From assembly GCA_937146805.1 (NCBI GenBank), contig CAKZRR010000043.1:62001-126000 (forward strand): DNA of 64,000 nucleotides, in the 5' to 3' direction. The stretch comes from an uncultured Owenweeksia sp. GTDB lineage: Bacteria > Bacteroidota > Bacteroidia > Flavobacteriales > Schleiferiaceae. The notes under the pieces are model-generated. The model ran no database searches, was not told where the DNA came from, and was given only the letters and a program-made list of their open reading frames with translations. This document shows, piece by piece, positions 1 through 9,397 of the stretch. Each line of letters begins with the position of its first letter. Position 1 is the stretch's first letter. Made by a program: the position numbers and the translations under genes.

Positions 1-873
1 GTCATCCACCCAATTTATGTAAATCGTACCCCGATTAGATCCATCACTTATATCGCAAGCCGTTACCGGCATACCATTGGCTCTTTGCAGTCCGGGTATT
101 TCAATATCCCAGCCTCCAACATGGTCGCCAACTATAATATCCTCTTCCAGCCAGTTTTCGCCATCATGACTTCTATCAAAATATATCTTACCACCGTTAG
201 ACCAGGCCACATATATCTCACCATCTGGAGATACGCAAGGCACTGCGCCTTCGGTTGTATTATCATCATCTAAACAACCTCCGGCTATTTGGTTTATTTG
301 CAAGGCTTTACTCCAAGACTCTCCACCATCTGTAGACTGTGAAAACATAATATTCGACTTAAACTCCTCTTCCTTAGCGCCATATTTATCAAACTGAGTC
401 CATGTGGTATAAACCGTATTATTTAAGGGGTTCACGGCTGCCCACTGTTTGTCTTGATCCTTTGGGTGATCTAACCCCATAAAGCTACCATCGTTCCATG
501 ACTTTCCTCCATCGGTACTTTTTTGGCACACAATACGGTCCAAAATTTCTTCACTCTTCCAATTTAAGCCAGTAGGATCGGAAAGGTGCAGAAAATATAC
601 ATTCCCTTCAAAATCTGATACTAATACTGGGTCTCCCCAAACACCGTAACTTGAAACTAGGGTGTCACCTTTCCATGTTTGACCTCCATCTTCAGAGTAA
701 AACACACGATCTAAAATAGCGCCCGCCACCATTTCGTGGGGGCGTGCTTTGTTAATACAAATAGAAGGCTCGCAAATACCTCTTCGCATGGGAGCCGACT
801 CGCCAATTTTTACATTTTGGTACTGCGCCAACATGCCCAAAGGCAAAAACAGGGCTAAAAACAATTTTTTCAT
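1..873 (-). CDS. Secreted BNR/Asp-box repeat (sialidase-like fold) protein, 3' end cut off
   Basis: The reading frame is open from an ATG at 873 to the window edge (291 codons, no stop), so the C-terminus is missing. An N-terminal signal peptide (MKKLFLALFLPLGMLAQ) is followed by four Asp-box motifs near residues 60-67 (SEDGGQTW), 119-126 (STDGGKSW), 180-187 (STDGGESW) and 235-241 (SHDGENW). These mark a six-bladed propeller of the sialidase/BNR superfamily. Such a fold does not prove sialidase activity: I see no clear FRIP motif, and many Bacteroidota members are secreted proteins of unknown substrate. A C-terminal type IX sorting domain would be expected beyond the edge but cannot be seen. 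A TACATTTG promoter element lies about 70 bases upstream. Confidence 0.85.
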   Translation of the reverse strand, partial: MKKLFLALFLPLGMLAQYQNVKIGESAPMRRGICEPSICINKARPHEMVAGAILDRVFYSEDGGQTWKGDTLVSSYGVWGDPVLVSDFEGNVYFLHLSDPTGLNWKSEEILDRIVCQKSTDGGKSWNDGSFMGLDHPKDQDKQWAAVNPLNNTVYTTWTQFDKYGAKEEEFKSNIMFSQSTDGGESWSKALQINQIAGGCLDDDNTTEGAVPCVSPDGEIYVAWSNGGKIYFDRSHDGENWLEEDIIVGDHVGGWDIEIPGLQRANGMPVTACDISDGSNRGTIYINWVDD

Positions 874-941
874 GGTAAACAACTAAATTACATCAAGTCA
901 AGTAGCGGAGGGTTTTTACCCTTTGCTTGTTAGGGTTTGCA

Positions 942-968
942 CAAATGTAAGGTTCCCGCCCATTCAAA
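942..968 (-). promoter_or_regulatory. Candidate Bacteroidota promoter for the BNR-repeat gene
   Basis: On the minus strand TACATTTG (942-949) matches the TAnnTTTG -7 consensus. A TTTG lies 15 bases upstream (965-968), slightly closer than usual. The predicted leader is about 60 bases. The match is visible in the sequence; its use is inferred. Confidence 0.45.
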
Positions 969-1008
969 AAAAAATAAGTTCTTTGTTGAACTGAATACGA
1001 AAAAATTG

Positions 1009-1149
1009 ATGAAAATACTTTTGACCTTTACTTTTACAGTCCTTTTTTTCACCGCAGGGTTCTCACAAGAAAACATCTTGGAAATAGAATCGATTGGTTC
1101 TGTTTATAACAAGGCACACCTGTACAGACAGTTAAAACCTAGTAGATGA
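1009..1149 (+). CDS. Small secreted peptide, 46 aa, unknown function
   Basis: I take the ATG at 1009, because the in-frame upstream extension from 937 is low-complexity and overlaps the divergent promoter. The product is almost only a signal peptide (MKILLTFTFTVLFFTAGFSQ) plus about 26 residues. Its stop overlaps the ATG of the next lipoprotein gene (ATGA at 1146-1149), which suggests translational coupling. It may be a true small secreted peptide, a leader ORF, or the remnant of a longer gene. I recognise no family. Confidence 0.45.
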   Translation: MKILLTFTFTVLFFTAGFSQENILEIESIGSVYNKAHLYRQLKPSR

Positions 1150-2117
1150 AAGGACTAACTCTTTTAATCCTAATTGTTGCCTTTTTAACCTCTTGCAATC
1201 AAAAGCACCCTTTTGAAGGTGTTTGGATTACAGTTAGCCATGTTAGCGAAAATGGCCATACCACTTCCGCTCAAACACAAAATATTTTTGATTTTGAGCA
1301 TGACTCCCTAAAAATTGTTCAACTTGGCAATCACGCCTCAGGCAATTTGAGAGAAATAACCATGAATGCTTATAAATATGAATTTATAAACGATCGATTT
1401 GTTTCATATTGGGAGAAAGACACCATATATTTTTCTTACCAGGTTGAAGATTCACTAATACTAAATTTTAATACAAAAGAGGAAAGAACCAATCAATCGG
1501 TTGTTTTAAAACGGATTGATTTTACTAAAAAATTGAAGCAGCCACTCAAAGGTTCATACTTATTAAAATGGCCTGAAAACTCAACCAGCCTAACTTTTAT
1601 AAACGACTCAATAGCGGTTGGTTTTGATAAAAACCATGGTGACAAATGGAAAATTTTTAACTACAAAGGAGCTCATCTATTTCTATACCTAGACGGGATC
1701 ACTCCTATCTCATCCATCTGGAATGAAAGTGATACTATCCTGAATCTCACCTACCACCTCAAACCCAATAGAAAGGTAACTTTGAAAAAGGCCAATTCAA
1801 CCATTTCCCCTGAAGATTTATACGGAGAGTGGACGAGAATAGATAAAAGTTTAAACCTACCTCCCCCATCTCCGGAAATTATATTTGAGCTAAAAATGAC
1901 GTTTGACCCAGACACGTTGACAACCCACTATTATAACGAGGACAAAAAGGAAGCCTGGCAGTTAACAGAAGATGGAAAGAATATCTATTTTCCGGATAGA
2001 GTGCTTAAAAATGGAGGCGTATGGAACATGCTAAATTTTAATGCTGGTGATGACACTATACAAATAAAACAGGGTTATGAAAATACGCGAACATGGTTTC
2101 GAAGCCCCAAAATATAA
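1146..2117 (+). CDS. Lipoprotein of unknown function, 323 aa
   Basis: The N-terminus is a lipoprotein signal with a lipobox ending at Cys17 (AFLTSC). The mature protein appears to have two similar halves, each opening with a 'G-x-W' strand (FEGVWITV near residue 24 and YGEWTRI near residue 226) and rich in alternating beta residues. This is reminiscent of Bacteroidota lipocalin-like lipoproteins, but I cannot assign a family. It overlaps the preceding small ORF by 4 bases (ATGA) and lies 18 bases upstream of the DUF6702 gene. Confidence 0.75.
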   Translation: MKGLTLLILIVAFLTSCNQKHPFEGVWITVSHVSENGHTTSAQTQNIFDFEHDSLKIVQLGNHASGNLREITMNAYKYEFINDRFVSYWEKDTIYFSYQVEDSLILNFNTKEERTNQSVVLKRIDFTKKLKQPLKGSYLLKWPENSTSLTFINDSIAVGFDKNHGDKWKIFNYKGAHLFLYLDGITPISSIWNESDTILNLTYHLKPNRKVTLKKANSTISPEDLYGEWTRIDKSLNLPPPSPEIIFELKMTFDPDTLTTHYYNEDKKEAWQLTEDGKNIYFPDRVLKNGGVWNMLNFNAGDDTIQIKQGYENTRTWFRSPKI

Positions 2118-2135
2118 CCCGTAAACAACTAAATT

Positions 2136-2624
2136 ATGTACCTTTTATTAAGCTTACTCTCCCTTTGGCAACCACTACTACAACACGATTTTCACACCAG
2201 TATTACCGAAGCCCACTTTAACACCCAAAGTGGAAACTTGGAGGTATCAATTAAAGTGTTTACTGATGATTTGGAAAATCATCTACAAGCGCGCTACCAA
2301 CATAAAATTCGTTTTTCGGAAACCACCAGAACCAACACCACCGATTCCATATTAACGATTTTCTTAAAAGAGCATTTTAGTGTTGTAAACGGTAACAAGT
2401 CTGTAATTTTTAGCTACTTAGGATTAGAGCACGAAAAAGACATTACTTACCTCTACCTGGAAGGACTGAACCAAAATCCTCAGTCTCAAGTTACCCTACG
2501 CAACACCATATTTATAGATGATTTTAACGACCAAGCCAATATTGTAAATGCGCGAGTTAATGGCGATTGGCATTCCGTTTTTTTAAACAAGAATAAACCC
2601 CAGCAAGTACTCCGTTTTGACTAA
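2136..2624 (+). CDS. DUF6702 family protein
   Basis: This 162-aa protein has a short hydrophobic N-terminus and a beta-rich exported domain. The pattern 'H-F-H-x-S-I-T-E' near residue 18, followed by a 'V-F-x-D-D-L-E' strand near residue 41 and 'L-G-L-E' near residue 95, is what I recognise as the DUF6702 family of Bacteroidota. No function is established for the family. It lies directly upstream of a HupE/UreJ-like membrane protein and an M1 peptidase, an arrangement I recall from other Bacteroidota. Family assignment is from memory of the motif pattern. Confidence 0.7.
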   Translation: MYLLLSLLSLWQPLLQHDFHTSITEAHFNTQSGNLEVSIKVFTDDLENHLQARYQHKIRFSETTRTNTTDSILTIFLKEHFSVVNGNKSVIFSYLGLEHEKDITYLYLEGLNQNPQSQVTLRNTIFIDDFNDQANIVNARVNGDWHSVFLNKNKPQQVLRFD

Positions 2625-2666
2625 ATTCGAAACCCGAAAAGCACTACTCACGACTCACACAAATAA

Positions 2667-3242
2667 ATGAACACTTTTAGCACCTACTTACGACTTGGCT
2701 ACGAGCACATTACCAACTTATCAGCAGCCGATCATCTGCTGTTTATTGTGGTTTTAATGGCCGTTTATCAAAGTAAAAATTGGCTTAAACTAGTATTGGC
2801 TGTTTCGTTTTTCACCCTTGGTCATTCACTTACCCTTACCCTTTCTACCTTAGATTTAATAACTATTAGCACCAGCTTAATAGAGTTTCTAATTCCGGTT
2901 ACCATTTTATTTACAGCACTTTACAACCTTACCAAAGCGGGTCAAAATCAAAATAGCAAAACAAAATATTGGATAGCGGGCGCCTTTGGCTTAATACACG
3001 GTCTGGGTTTTGCCAATTATTACGATATGCTAATGCTAGGCGACAGCTCGTATTGGGAAGCGTTGTTACCTTTTAATTTAGGCGTAGAGCTCGGTCAACT
3101 TCTAATTGTACTTGTTTTTCTTCTTTTAATGATTGTTTTTCAACGCATTCTCAACGTAAAAACAATATCTTGGAATTTGTTCTTTTCGGGCGTTGGCTTT
3201 GGATTGGCCTTGCAAATGTGTTACCTGGCATGGCCTTTTTAA
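2667..3242 (+). CDS. HupE/UreJ family membrane protein
   Basis: The 191-aa product has about six hydrophobic segments. Family-typical polar residues lie within them: DH at 22-23, GH at 52-53, HG at 111-112 (GLIHGLGFAN) and N-L-G-V-E-L-G-Q at 137-144. HupE/UreJ proteins are inner-membrane proteins thought to move nickel or cobalt in hydrogenase and urease systems. The Bacteroidota members next to DUF6702 have no known substrate and no hydrogenase or urease gene is visible here. The gene starts 42 bases after DUF6702, so co-transcription is likely. Confidence 0.8.
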   Translation: MNTFSTYLRLGYEHITNLSAADHLLFIVVLMAVYQSKNWLKLVLAVSFFTLGHSLTLTLSTLDLITISTSLIEFLIPVTILFTALYNLTKAGQNQNSKTKYWIAGAFGLIHGLGFANYYDMLMLGDSSYWEALLPFNLGVELGQLLIVLVFLLLMIVFQRILNVKTISWNLFFSGVGFGLALQMCYLAWPF

Positions 3243-3337
3243 ACAATCCACTTTAGCCCTCATTTAGGCAATAGCCAACCCTATTGCTCTATCGTTTATA
3301 TTCGCGTCCAAATTCGAAATAAAAATCAATTTTGTTT

Positions 3338-5635
3338 ATGAAAAAGTGGTTTCCTACCGTAGTGGTTATCTGTTTTAGTTTTGCTGCATTAGCACAGTAC
3401 ACTAACGAGAGTAAATTTAAACAGCTTAAGGAAGAGTTACCTACGCCTAACGTGTACCGAACTGGATCAGGAGCTCCCGGTCCATGGTATTATCAGCAAC
3501 AAGCTGATTACAATATGGACATTGTATTGGATGATGAAAATCAAAAAATATTGGGAGAAGGGACAGTAGTATACACCAATAATTCGCCCGACCCGCTAAG
3601 CTATATCTGGATACAGTTAGATCAAAATGTGCGGGCTAAAGACTCGCAAACCCAGGCTATTAGAAAAGGGAGTATTTCGGATAAAATGAGCCATAAAAGC
3701 TTAAAGTATTTATTTTACGATTTTGATGGGGGCTTTAAGTTAGATTACCTAAAAGATGCCAATGGTGCGCCTTTGGAGTTTTATGTAAACAATACCATGT
3801 TGCGTATTAATTTAGATAAACCTTTGCAAAAAGGAGAGACTTTTACCTTTTCGATGAAGTGGTGGTACAATATAAATGAACGCGCCAAAATTGGTGGCCG
3901 CTCGGGCTTGGAGTATTTTAAGGATGAAGACAATTATCTTTATACCATAGCACAATTTTTCCCAAGAATGGCCGTGTACAACGATGTAGAAGGCTGGCAA
4001 AACAAGCAGTTTTTAGGCAGAGGCGAATTTGCTTTGGTTTTTGGGAATTACGATGTAAAAATCACCACTCCTTCGGATCACGTGGTAGGCTCTACTGGTA
4101 CCCTTCAAAACCCTAAAGATGTTTTATCTAAAGAACAGCAAGAACGTTTGGAGCAAGCCAGAAAATCGGTTGACAAGCCCGTGTTTATAATTACCGAAAG
4201 TGAGGCTAAATCAGCCGAAAAGAAGAAAGCAAAAGGAACCAAAACTTGGCACTTTGTAGCCGAAAACGTGCGTGATTTTGCTTTTGCCTCATCGCGTAAA
4301 TTTATTTGGGATGCCATGGCGGTTAAATTTGGTGAGCGCACCGTAATGGCAATGAGCTACTACCCTAAAGAAGGCAACCCACTTTGGGAACAATACTCTA
4401 CCCGCATTGTAGCTCATACTTTAAACGTATACAGTAAATACACTTTTGATTATCCTTATTCTAAAGCCATCTCAGTACACAGTAATCGCATTGGAATGGA
4501 ATACCCCATGATTTGCTTTAATGGTGGTCGCCCGGAGGCGGATGGCACATACTCACAAGCTACTAAATACGGTATGCTCGGTGTTATTATTCACGAAGTG
4601 GGGCACAATTATTTCCCAATGATTGTAAACTCGGATGAGCGCCAATGGACTTGGATGGACGAAGGTTTAAACACCTTTGTACAGTATTTAACTGAGGTTG
4701 AATGGGATGTGGATTACCCAGTAAGAAGAGGTCCTGCTTATAAAATTACCGATTATATGCGTTCTCAGCCCAACGAGATGGTTCCTATTATGACCAACTC
4801 TGAGTCTATTTTACAATTTGGAAACAATGCTTATGGAAAGCCGGCTACGGCACTAAATATTTTGCGTGAAACCATTTTAGGTCGCGAGTTGTTTGACTAT
4901 GCCTTTAAGCAATATTGCGAGCGTTGGATGTTTAAACACCCTACTCCCGCTGATTTTTTCAGAACCATGGAAGACGCCTCTGGCACCGACCTAGATTGGT
5001 TTTTTAGAGGCTGGTTTTACACCACTCAAAATGTAGATATTTCATTGAATAGTGTGCAACATTATCAGTTTAGCACGAAAAACCCAGATGTAGAAAACAA
5101 AATTGCTAGAGCAAAAAATGCTGAAAAAGATCGCTTTGTGGGTCAAACCCGAAATGAAAAAGAATACGGTGGTAAAACAATTGTAGATAAAGATGCCGAC
5201 ATGAAGGACTTTTACAATAGTAACGATCCGTTTACGGTTTATGGACCTGATCGCACCGCCTACAAAAAATACTTAGGTAGCTTAAGTGCTGAAGAGAAAA
5301 AACTACTCAACAGCAATCTCAACTTTTACGAAATGAGCTTTAGTAATGTTGGTGGCTTGGTAATGCCAGTAATACTAGAGTTTACCTTTGAAGATGGTAG
5401 CACTGAGATTAAGCATATGCCTGCTGAAATTTGGATTGGTAACGAAGCACATTTCACTAAAGTTTTTGCCTTTAAAAAGAAACTTGCCAAAGTAGAATTA
5501 GATCCGCTACTGGAAACAGCCGATACCGATCGCAACAACAATTACTGGCCAGCCAGAATAGAGCCCAGCCGCTTTGAGTTGTACAAAAAATCCAGTGGCA
5601 AAGCAAAAAACCCAATGCAAAAGGCCGGAATGTAA
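3338..5635 (+). CDS. M1 family zinc metallopeptidase (aminopeptidase-like)
   Basis: I take ATG 3338; a TTG two codons upstream is possible but adds nothing. A signal peptide (ending near AALAQ) precedes an M1 fold. The zinc site is HEVGH at residues 419-423 with the third ligand Glu442, the exact HExxH-x18-E spacing. The exopeptidase substrate loop is G-M-E-Y-P, a variant of the family's GxMEN. M1 enzymes remove N-terminal residues from peptides; a periplasmic or outer-membrane location fits the signal. At 765 aa it is of normal length for the Bacteroidota branch, with a C-terminal beta domain. It follows DUF6702 and HupE after 95 bases. Confidence 0.9.
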   Translation: MKKWFPTVVVICFSFAALAQYTNESKFKQLKEELPTPNVYRTGSGAPGPWYYQQQADYNMDIVLDDENQKILGEGTVVYTNNSPDPLSYIWIQLDQNVRAKDSQTQAIRKGSISDKMSHKSLKYLFYDFDGGFKLDYLKDANGAPLEFYVNNTMLRINLDKPLQKGETFTFSMKWWYNINERAKIGGRSGLEYFKDEDNYLYTIAQFFPRMAVYNDVEGWQNKQFLGRGEFALVFGNYDVKITTPSDHVVGSTGTLQNPKDVLSKEQQERLEQARKSVDKPVFIITESEAKSAEKKKAKGTKTWHFVAENVRDFAFASSRKFIWDAMAVKFGERTVMAMSYYPKEGNPLWEQYSTRIVAHTLNVYSKYTFDYPYSKAISVHSNRIGMEYPMICFNGGRPEADGTYSQATKYGMLGVIIHEVGHNYFPMIVNSDERQWTWMDEGLNTFVQYLTEVEWDVDYPVRRGPAYKITDYMRSQPNEMVPIMTNSESILQFGNNAYGKPATALNILRETILGRELFDYAFKQYCERWMFKHPTPADFFRTMEDASGTDLDWFFRGWFYTTQNVDISLNSVQHYQFSTKNPDVENKIARAKNAEKDRFVGQTRNEKEYGGKTIVDKDADMKDFYNSNDPFTVYGPDRTAYKKYLGSLSAEEKKLLNSNLNFYEMSFSNVGGLVMPVILEFTFEDGSTEIKHMPAEIWIGNEAHFTKVFAFKKKLAKVELDPLLETADTDRNNNYWPARIEPSRFELYKKSSGKAKNPMQKAGM

Positions 5636-5782
5636 AAGGCATAAGCCGCCAGCTATTTGGATATACGTAAAGTACCGTATTGCTGTATCAGTCGGTATTT
5701 CACACTTTTGAACCCACAGTATTTGACTTGGTTATTTACACATTGATGATTGAATAACTTCTAAGAGATTGGAGAAAACGGA

Positions 5783-6373
5783 ATGAAAATTCCTGAATCT
5801 TTGAGTTTGAAAAAATTCTATCTCGTGATAAAGCCCAAAACTCTTGCTGTGAGTGTTCTTTTAGTTTTTAGCGCTGCCTGCGGAAACCAAAAAAAGCTTA
5901 GCACCCAGGCCGATGTACCTCGACCTACTGAACCTCAGTTTGAGCACGATTTGTTGGTTACTACCGATGACAAGCCAAAGGAGGTAAAGGAGCCCATCGC
6001 TTCCTCATCTACCCAACTAAATGGCTTTGTAAACGATTGGAAAGGAACTCCCCATGTAATGGGAGGGACTACCAAAAAGGGCGTAGACTGTAGCGGTTTT
6101 GTAATTAAAGCGTATGCGGATGTTTATCAAATAAACTTTAGAGGCAGAAGAGCGGTAGATTTATTTGCCGAAACCACGAAAGTTAAAAAAGCAAAATTGC
6201 AAGAAGGTGATTTGGTCTTTTTTAAAGTACGGGGCTCTCGTATTGACCATGTAGGCATTTATTTAGGCGATGGCAATTTTGCACATACCAGCTCCAGCCG
6301 AGGAGTTATGGTTAGCAACCTTAGCGAGGCTTACTGGGCCAAAAGGTTCTTTATGGGTGGCCGAAAAAACTAA
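5783..6373 (+). CDS. NlpC/P60 (C40) peptidase lipoprotein
   Basis: The 196-aa protein has an unusually long N-terminal region before the hydrophobic stretch and a lipobox at Cys33 (FSAAC). The NlpC/P60 domain occupies about residues 80-196, with catalytic Cys103 in DCSGFV, His156 in IDHVGIYL and the third polar residue His168 in FAHTSS. The family cleaves D-Glu-diaminopimelate bonds in peptidoglycan stem peptides. Lipidation would place it at the periplasmic face of a membrane. An internal start at a later codon is possible, given the basic stretch before the signal. Confidence 0.88.
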   Translation: MKIPESLSLKKFYLVIKPKTLAVSVLLVFSAACGNQKKLSTQADVPRPTEPQFEHDLLVTTDDKPKEVKEPIASSSTQLNGFVNDWKGTPHVMGGTTKKGVDCSGFVIKAYADVYQINFRGRRAVDLFAETTKVKKAKLQEGDLVFFKVRGSRIDHVGIYLGDGNFAHTSSSRGVMVSNLSEAYWAKRFFMGGRKN

Positions 6374-6413
6374 CAGACACATTTTTTATTGTTTAACCTT
6401 AACTGACAAAAAA

Positions 6414-7172
6414 ATGAAAAAGTTAGTGTATCTCTTGGCCCTTGGCCTAAGTATTTCTGCATGCGAAAAAGACAAGAAAGACGACAATCCCGCAGCTAGC
6501 GGAACACCAGCAGCTCCGACCATTTCGGTGCCCGGTATGGACGGGCTTTTAGTGGCCTTAAATTCCTCTAGCAGTGTAGAGGTACCCTTTATTGGAACCA
6601 CCACTACTACCCTAGGCTTAGCTATTGCCAAGTTTTATGAAAATCAAGATCCTAGTAAAGGTGTAAATGCAGGTACGGTGAGCGTGGATACCGAAAACTT
6701 AAAATACACCAGCGGAACCTACATTTATGAAATGTCGGCCACCAACCCTACGGGTTTAACCTTTGGAAGTACGCAGGGTTGGCAAATAGCAGGAAATGGC
6801 AGTGTACCAGCCATTAGCGAGACCCACAACCGCGAAGTACCTGTAGTAGCTGATTTAACAGGGCTTGAAAATGGTGTTGACATTTCTGGCGATTTTAGCT
6901 TTGGGATTAACACATCAAGTCTCTTCTCCAATATTAGCCCAGCCGATTCTATTTTGTACTTAATTATAGACAATGCGGGTGGAGTGGTGCAAAAAACAAT
7001 GCACAAAAGCCAAACACAAGTTACGTTTAGTAAGGCCGAGCTTTCCGGCTTAGCCAAAGGTAATGGCTATGCACAGGCAGCAGCCTACAACACAGTTATT
7101 AGAGACTATAGCGGTTATAAAATAGCCTATATTAACGAAGGCGTTAATACCAAAACGGTAGAGATAAAATAA
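6414..7172 (+). CDS. Lipoprotein of unknown function, paralogue of the 17.5-kb lipoprotein
   Basis: The ATG at 6414 gives a clean lipoprotein signal (MKKLVYLLALGLSISAC, Cys17) and 252 aa in total. The same frame is open further upstream but overlaps the C40 gene, so that start is rejected. The mature chain begins with a charged linker, then a beta-rich domain with 'GNGSVP' in the middle and 'SGYKIAYINEG' near the end. The protein at 17473-18219 carries the matching pieces (GTGNVP, SGYTVAFVNKG) in the same order, so the two are diverged paralogues. I recognise no named family. Confidence 0.8.
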   Translation: MKKLVYLLALGLSISACEKDKKDDNPAASGTPAAPTISVPGMDGLLVALNSSSSVEVPFIGTTTTTLGLAIAKFYENQDPSKGVNAGTVSVDTENLKYTSGTYIYEMSATNPTGLTFGSTQGWQIAGNGSVPAISETHNREVPVVADLTGLENGVDISGDFSFGINTSSLFSNISPADSILYLIIDNAGGVVQKTMHKSQTQVTFSKAELSGLAKGNGYAQAAAYNTVIRDYSGYKIAYINEGVNTKTVEIK

Positions 7173-7194
7173 TTCCCTCTCCTTTGGACAACAA

Positions 7195-7227
7195 AAAGCC
7201 CGCCTCGAAAATTTCGAGGCGGGCTTT
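7195..7227. terminator. Bidirectional intrinsic terminator (lipoprotein gene / dnaK)
   Basis: A near-perfect 16-bp inverted repeat (AAAGCCCGCCTCGAAA at 7195-7210 and its complement at 7212-7227) lies between two convergent genes. It is flanked by A and T tracts, so it can stop transcription from both sides. Confidence 0.9.
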
Positions 7228-7249
7228 ATACTATTCAGAGTTGCTATGT

Positions 7250-9169
7250 TTAGCCTTTCTCCTCTTCCACTTCTTCAAACTCTACATCGGTAACATCCTC
7301 TGCACTGTTTTCGGTAGCTCCTTCGGCATTTTCAGCTCCAGCAGCACCTTCGGCACCACCGGCCTCTTCTTGTGCTTTGTACATTTCCTCCGAAGCATTT
7401 TTCCAAGCTTCATTTATCTTCTCCATGCTGGCATCAATAGCAGCCACATCTTGTGATTGATGAGCAGCTTTTAATTCAACCAAAGCAGCTTCAATAGGTC
7501 CTTTTTTATCATCAGATAATTTTTCACCAAACTCCTTCAACTGCTTTTCAGTTTGAAAAACCATGCCGTCAGCCGCATTCAATTTATCTACCTTTTCTTT
7601 GGCTGCATTATCTGCATCTGCATTCGCTTCCGCTTCTTTCTTCATTTTTTCAATCTCCTCTTGGCTTAAGCCAGATGAAGCTTCAATACGAATACTTTGC
7701 TCTTTTCCAGTAGCTTTATCTTTAGCAGATACATGCATAATTCCGTTGGCATCTACGTCAAAGGTCACTTCTACCTGAGGTACACCTCTAGGTGCTGGTG
7801 GAATGCCATCTAAGTGAAAACGACCGATAGACTTGTTATCCTTAGCCATTGGGCGCTCACCTTGCAATACGTGAATCTCTACAGACGGCTGATTGTCAGA
7901 CGCGGTAGAAAACGTTTCTGTTTTTTTAGTTGGGATGGTCGTGTTGCCCTCAATTAATTTGGTCATTACACTTCCCATTGTTTCAATACCTAATGCTAAA
8001 GGTGTAACATCTAACAACAATACGTCTTTAACGTCTCCTGCTAAAACACCCCCTTGAATGGCTGCACCTAAAGCAACAACCTCATCTGGGTTAACACCTT
8101 TACTAGGCTCTTTTCCAAAAAAGGCTTTTACCGCATCTTGTATAGCTGGAATACGAGTACTACCACCTACTAAAATCACTTCGTCAATATCACTAGTAGT
8201 CATACCAGCTTGCTCTAAGGCACTTTTACAAGGCTTAATGGTGCGCTTTATAAGGCTATCTACCAATTTCTCAAACTGGCTACGGCTCAAAGTTCTTACC
8301 AAGTGTTTAGGGCCACTAGCAGTAGCGGTAATGTATGGTAAGTTTATTTCGGTACTAGCAGCAGATGATAACTCAACCTTTGCTTTTTCAGCAGCTTCTT
8401 TCAAACGCTGCAAAGCCATAGGGTCTTTAGTTAAATCAATGCCTTCTTCTTTATTAAATTCAGCGGCCAACCAATCAATCAGTTCTTGATCAAAGTCATC
8501 ACCACCTAAATGCGTATCACCATCCGTTGCACGTACTTCAAAAACGCCATCTCCTAATTCAAGGATAGAAACGTCATGCGTACCACCACCACAATCAAAT
8601 ACTACAATTTTTTTGTCTTCGCCTTTTTTATCAATACCGTATGCCAACGATGCAGCCGTAGGTTCGTTGATAATTCTGCGAACTTTTAAACCTGCAATTT
8701 CACCAGCTTCTTTAGTAGCTTGGCGTTGTGCATCGTTAAAATAAGCAGGCACGGTAACTACCGCTTCGCTTACTTCTGTACCCAAGTAATCCTCAGCCGT
8801 TTTCTTCATTTTTTGAAGTACCATAGCCGAAAGCTCTTGAGGCGTATATAAACGTCCATCAATATCAACACGCGGTGTGTCATTATCGCCTTTAACCACC
8901 TTATAAGGTACACGGCCGGCTTCCTTACTTAGTTCCGAAAAACTAGATCCCATAAATCTTTTTATGGATGAAATAGTTTTTTGAGGGTTGGTAATTGCCT
9001 GTCTTTTAGCAGGATCGCCCACTTTACGCTCACCGCCTTCTACAAAGGCAATAATAGATGGAGTCGTTCTTTTTCCTTCGCTGTTGGGAATCACCACGGG
9101 CTCGTTACCTTCCATAACGGCCACGCACGAGTTTGTGGTACCCAAGTCAATTCCTATGATTTTACCCAT
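7250..9169 (-). CDS. dnaK: Chaperone DnaK (Hsp70)
   Basis: The 639-aa product matches DnaK throughout. The ATPase domain has GIDLGTTNS at residues 5-13, the second phosphate loop CGGGTHDVS typical of Bacteroidota, and LVGGSTRIP. The substrate-binding domain and helical lid follow, and the protein ends in the acidic EEVEEEKG tail. DnaK folds nascent and heat-damaged proteins with DnaJ and GrpE; neither partner gene is adjacent. The upstream 230 bases carry repeated TGTCAG elements that are also found upstream of hsp20 (see findings). Confidence 0.98.
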   Translation of the reverse strand: MGKIIGIDLGTTNSCVAVMEGNEPVVIPNSEGKRTTPSIIAFVEGGERKVGDPAKRQAITNPQKTISSIKRFMGSSFSELSKEAGRVPYKVVKGDNDTPRVDIDGRLYTPQELSAMVLQKMKKTAEDYLGTEVSEAVVTVPAYFNDAQRQATKEAGEIAGLKVRRIINEPTAASLAYGIDKKGEDKKIVVFDCGGGTHDVSILELGDGVFEVRATDGDTHLGGDDFDQELIDWLAAEFNKEEGIDLTKDPMALQRLKEAAEKAKVELSSAASTEINLPYITATASGPKHLVRTLSRSQFEKLVDSLIKRTIKPCKSALEQAGMTTSDIDEVILVGGSTRIPAIQDAVKAFFGKEPSKGVNPDEVVALGAAIQGGVLAGDVKDVLLLDVTPLALGIETMGSVMTKLIEGNTTIPTKKTETFSTASDNQPSVEIHVLQGERPMAKDNKSIGRFHLDGIPPAPRGVPQVEVTFDVDANGIMHVSAKDKATGKEQSIRIEASSGLSQEEIEKMKKEAEANADADNAAKEKVDKLNAADGMVFQTEKQLKEFGEKLSDDKKGPIEAALVELKAAHQSQDVAAIDASMEKINEAWKNASEEMYKAQEEAGGAEGAAGAENAEGATENSAEDVTDVEFEEVEEEKG

Positions 9170-9250
9170 TACGTTTTATTTAAATTTTTGAATTATCAAT
9201 TTCCGTTCTCTAAGTCAATCTTTATGCCATCGGGTTTTAAGTCTAAAAAA

Positions 9251-9319
9251 CTGTCAGCTTTGTCAGTTTCGCTTTCGCGCGATGGATTTACAGACACCTA
9301 ACGGCTGCCTATGTGTCAG
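9251..9319 (-). promoter_or_regulatory. TGTCAG repeats upstream of dnaK, candidate heat-shock element
   Basis: On the plus strand TGTCAG occurs at 9252-9257, 9261-9266 (9-base periodicity) and 9314-9319. Read toward dnaK this gives CTGACAG 82 bases before the ATG. The same CTGACAG sits 76 bases before the hsp20 ATG at 13388. Function is inferred. Confidence 0.4.
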
Positions 9320-9333
9320 TAATGTAGATGTCA

Positions 9334-9366
9334 AAAAAAAATCCCCTGTCTAAAAACAGAGGATTT
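9334..9366 (-). terminator. Intrinsic terminator after the 9.4-kb lipoprotein gene
   Basis: An inverted repeat (AAATCCCCTGT / ACAGAGGATTT, one mismatch) with a T run on the minus strand lies about 30-60 bases beyond the stop of the gene at 9398. Confidence 0.65.
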
Positions 9367-9397
9367 CCAACATTATACTTAGTGTTCTTAAGTGCTT

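Noticed and set aside
8058-8489. Long open frame antisense to dnaK
   Set aside because: It is the frame shadow of a strongly conserved gene, with no signal or domain.
9214-9229. Sigma-54 promoter upstream of dnaK (TGGCAT-N5-TTGA)
   Set aside because: The -12 GC is absent (TTGA instead of TTGC), so the match is not good enough.
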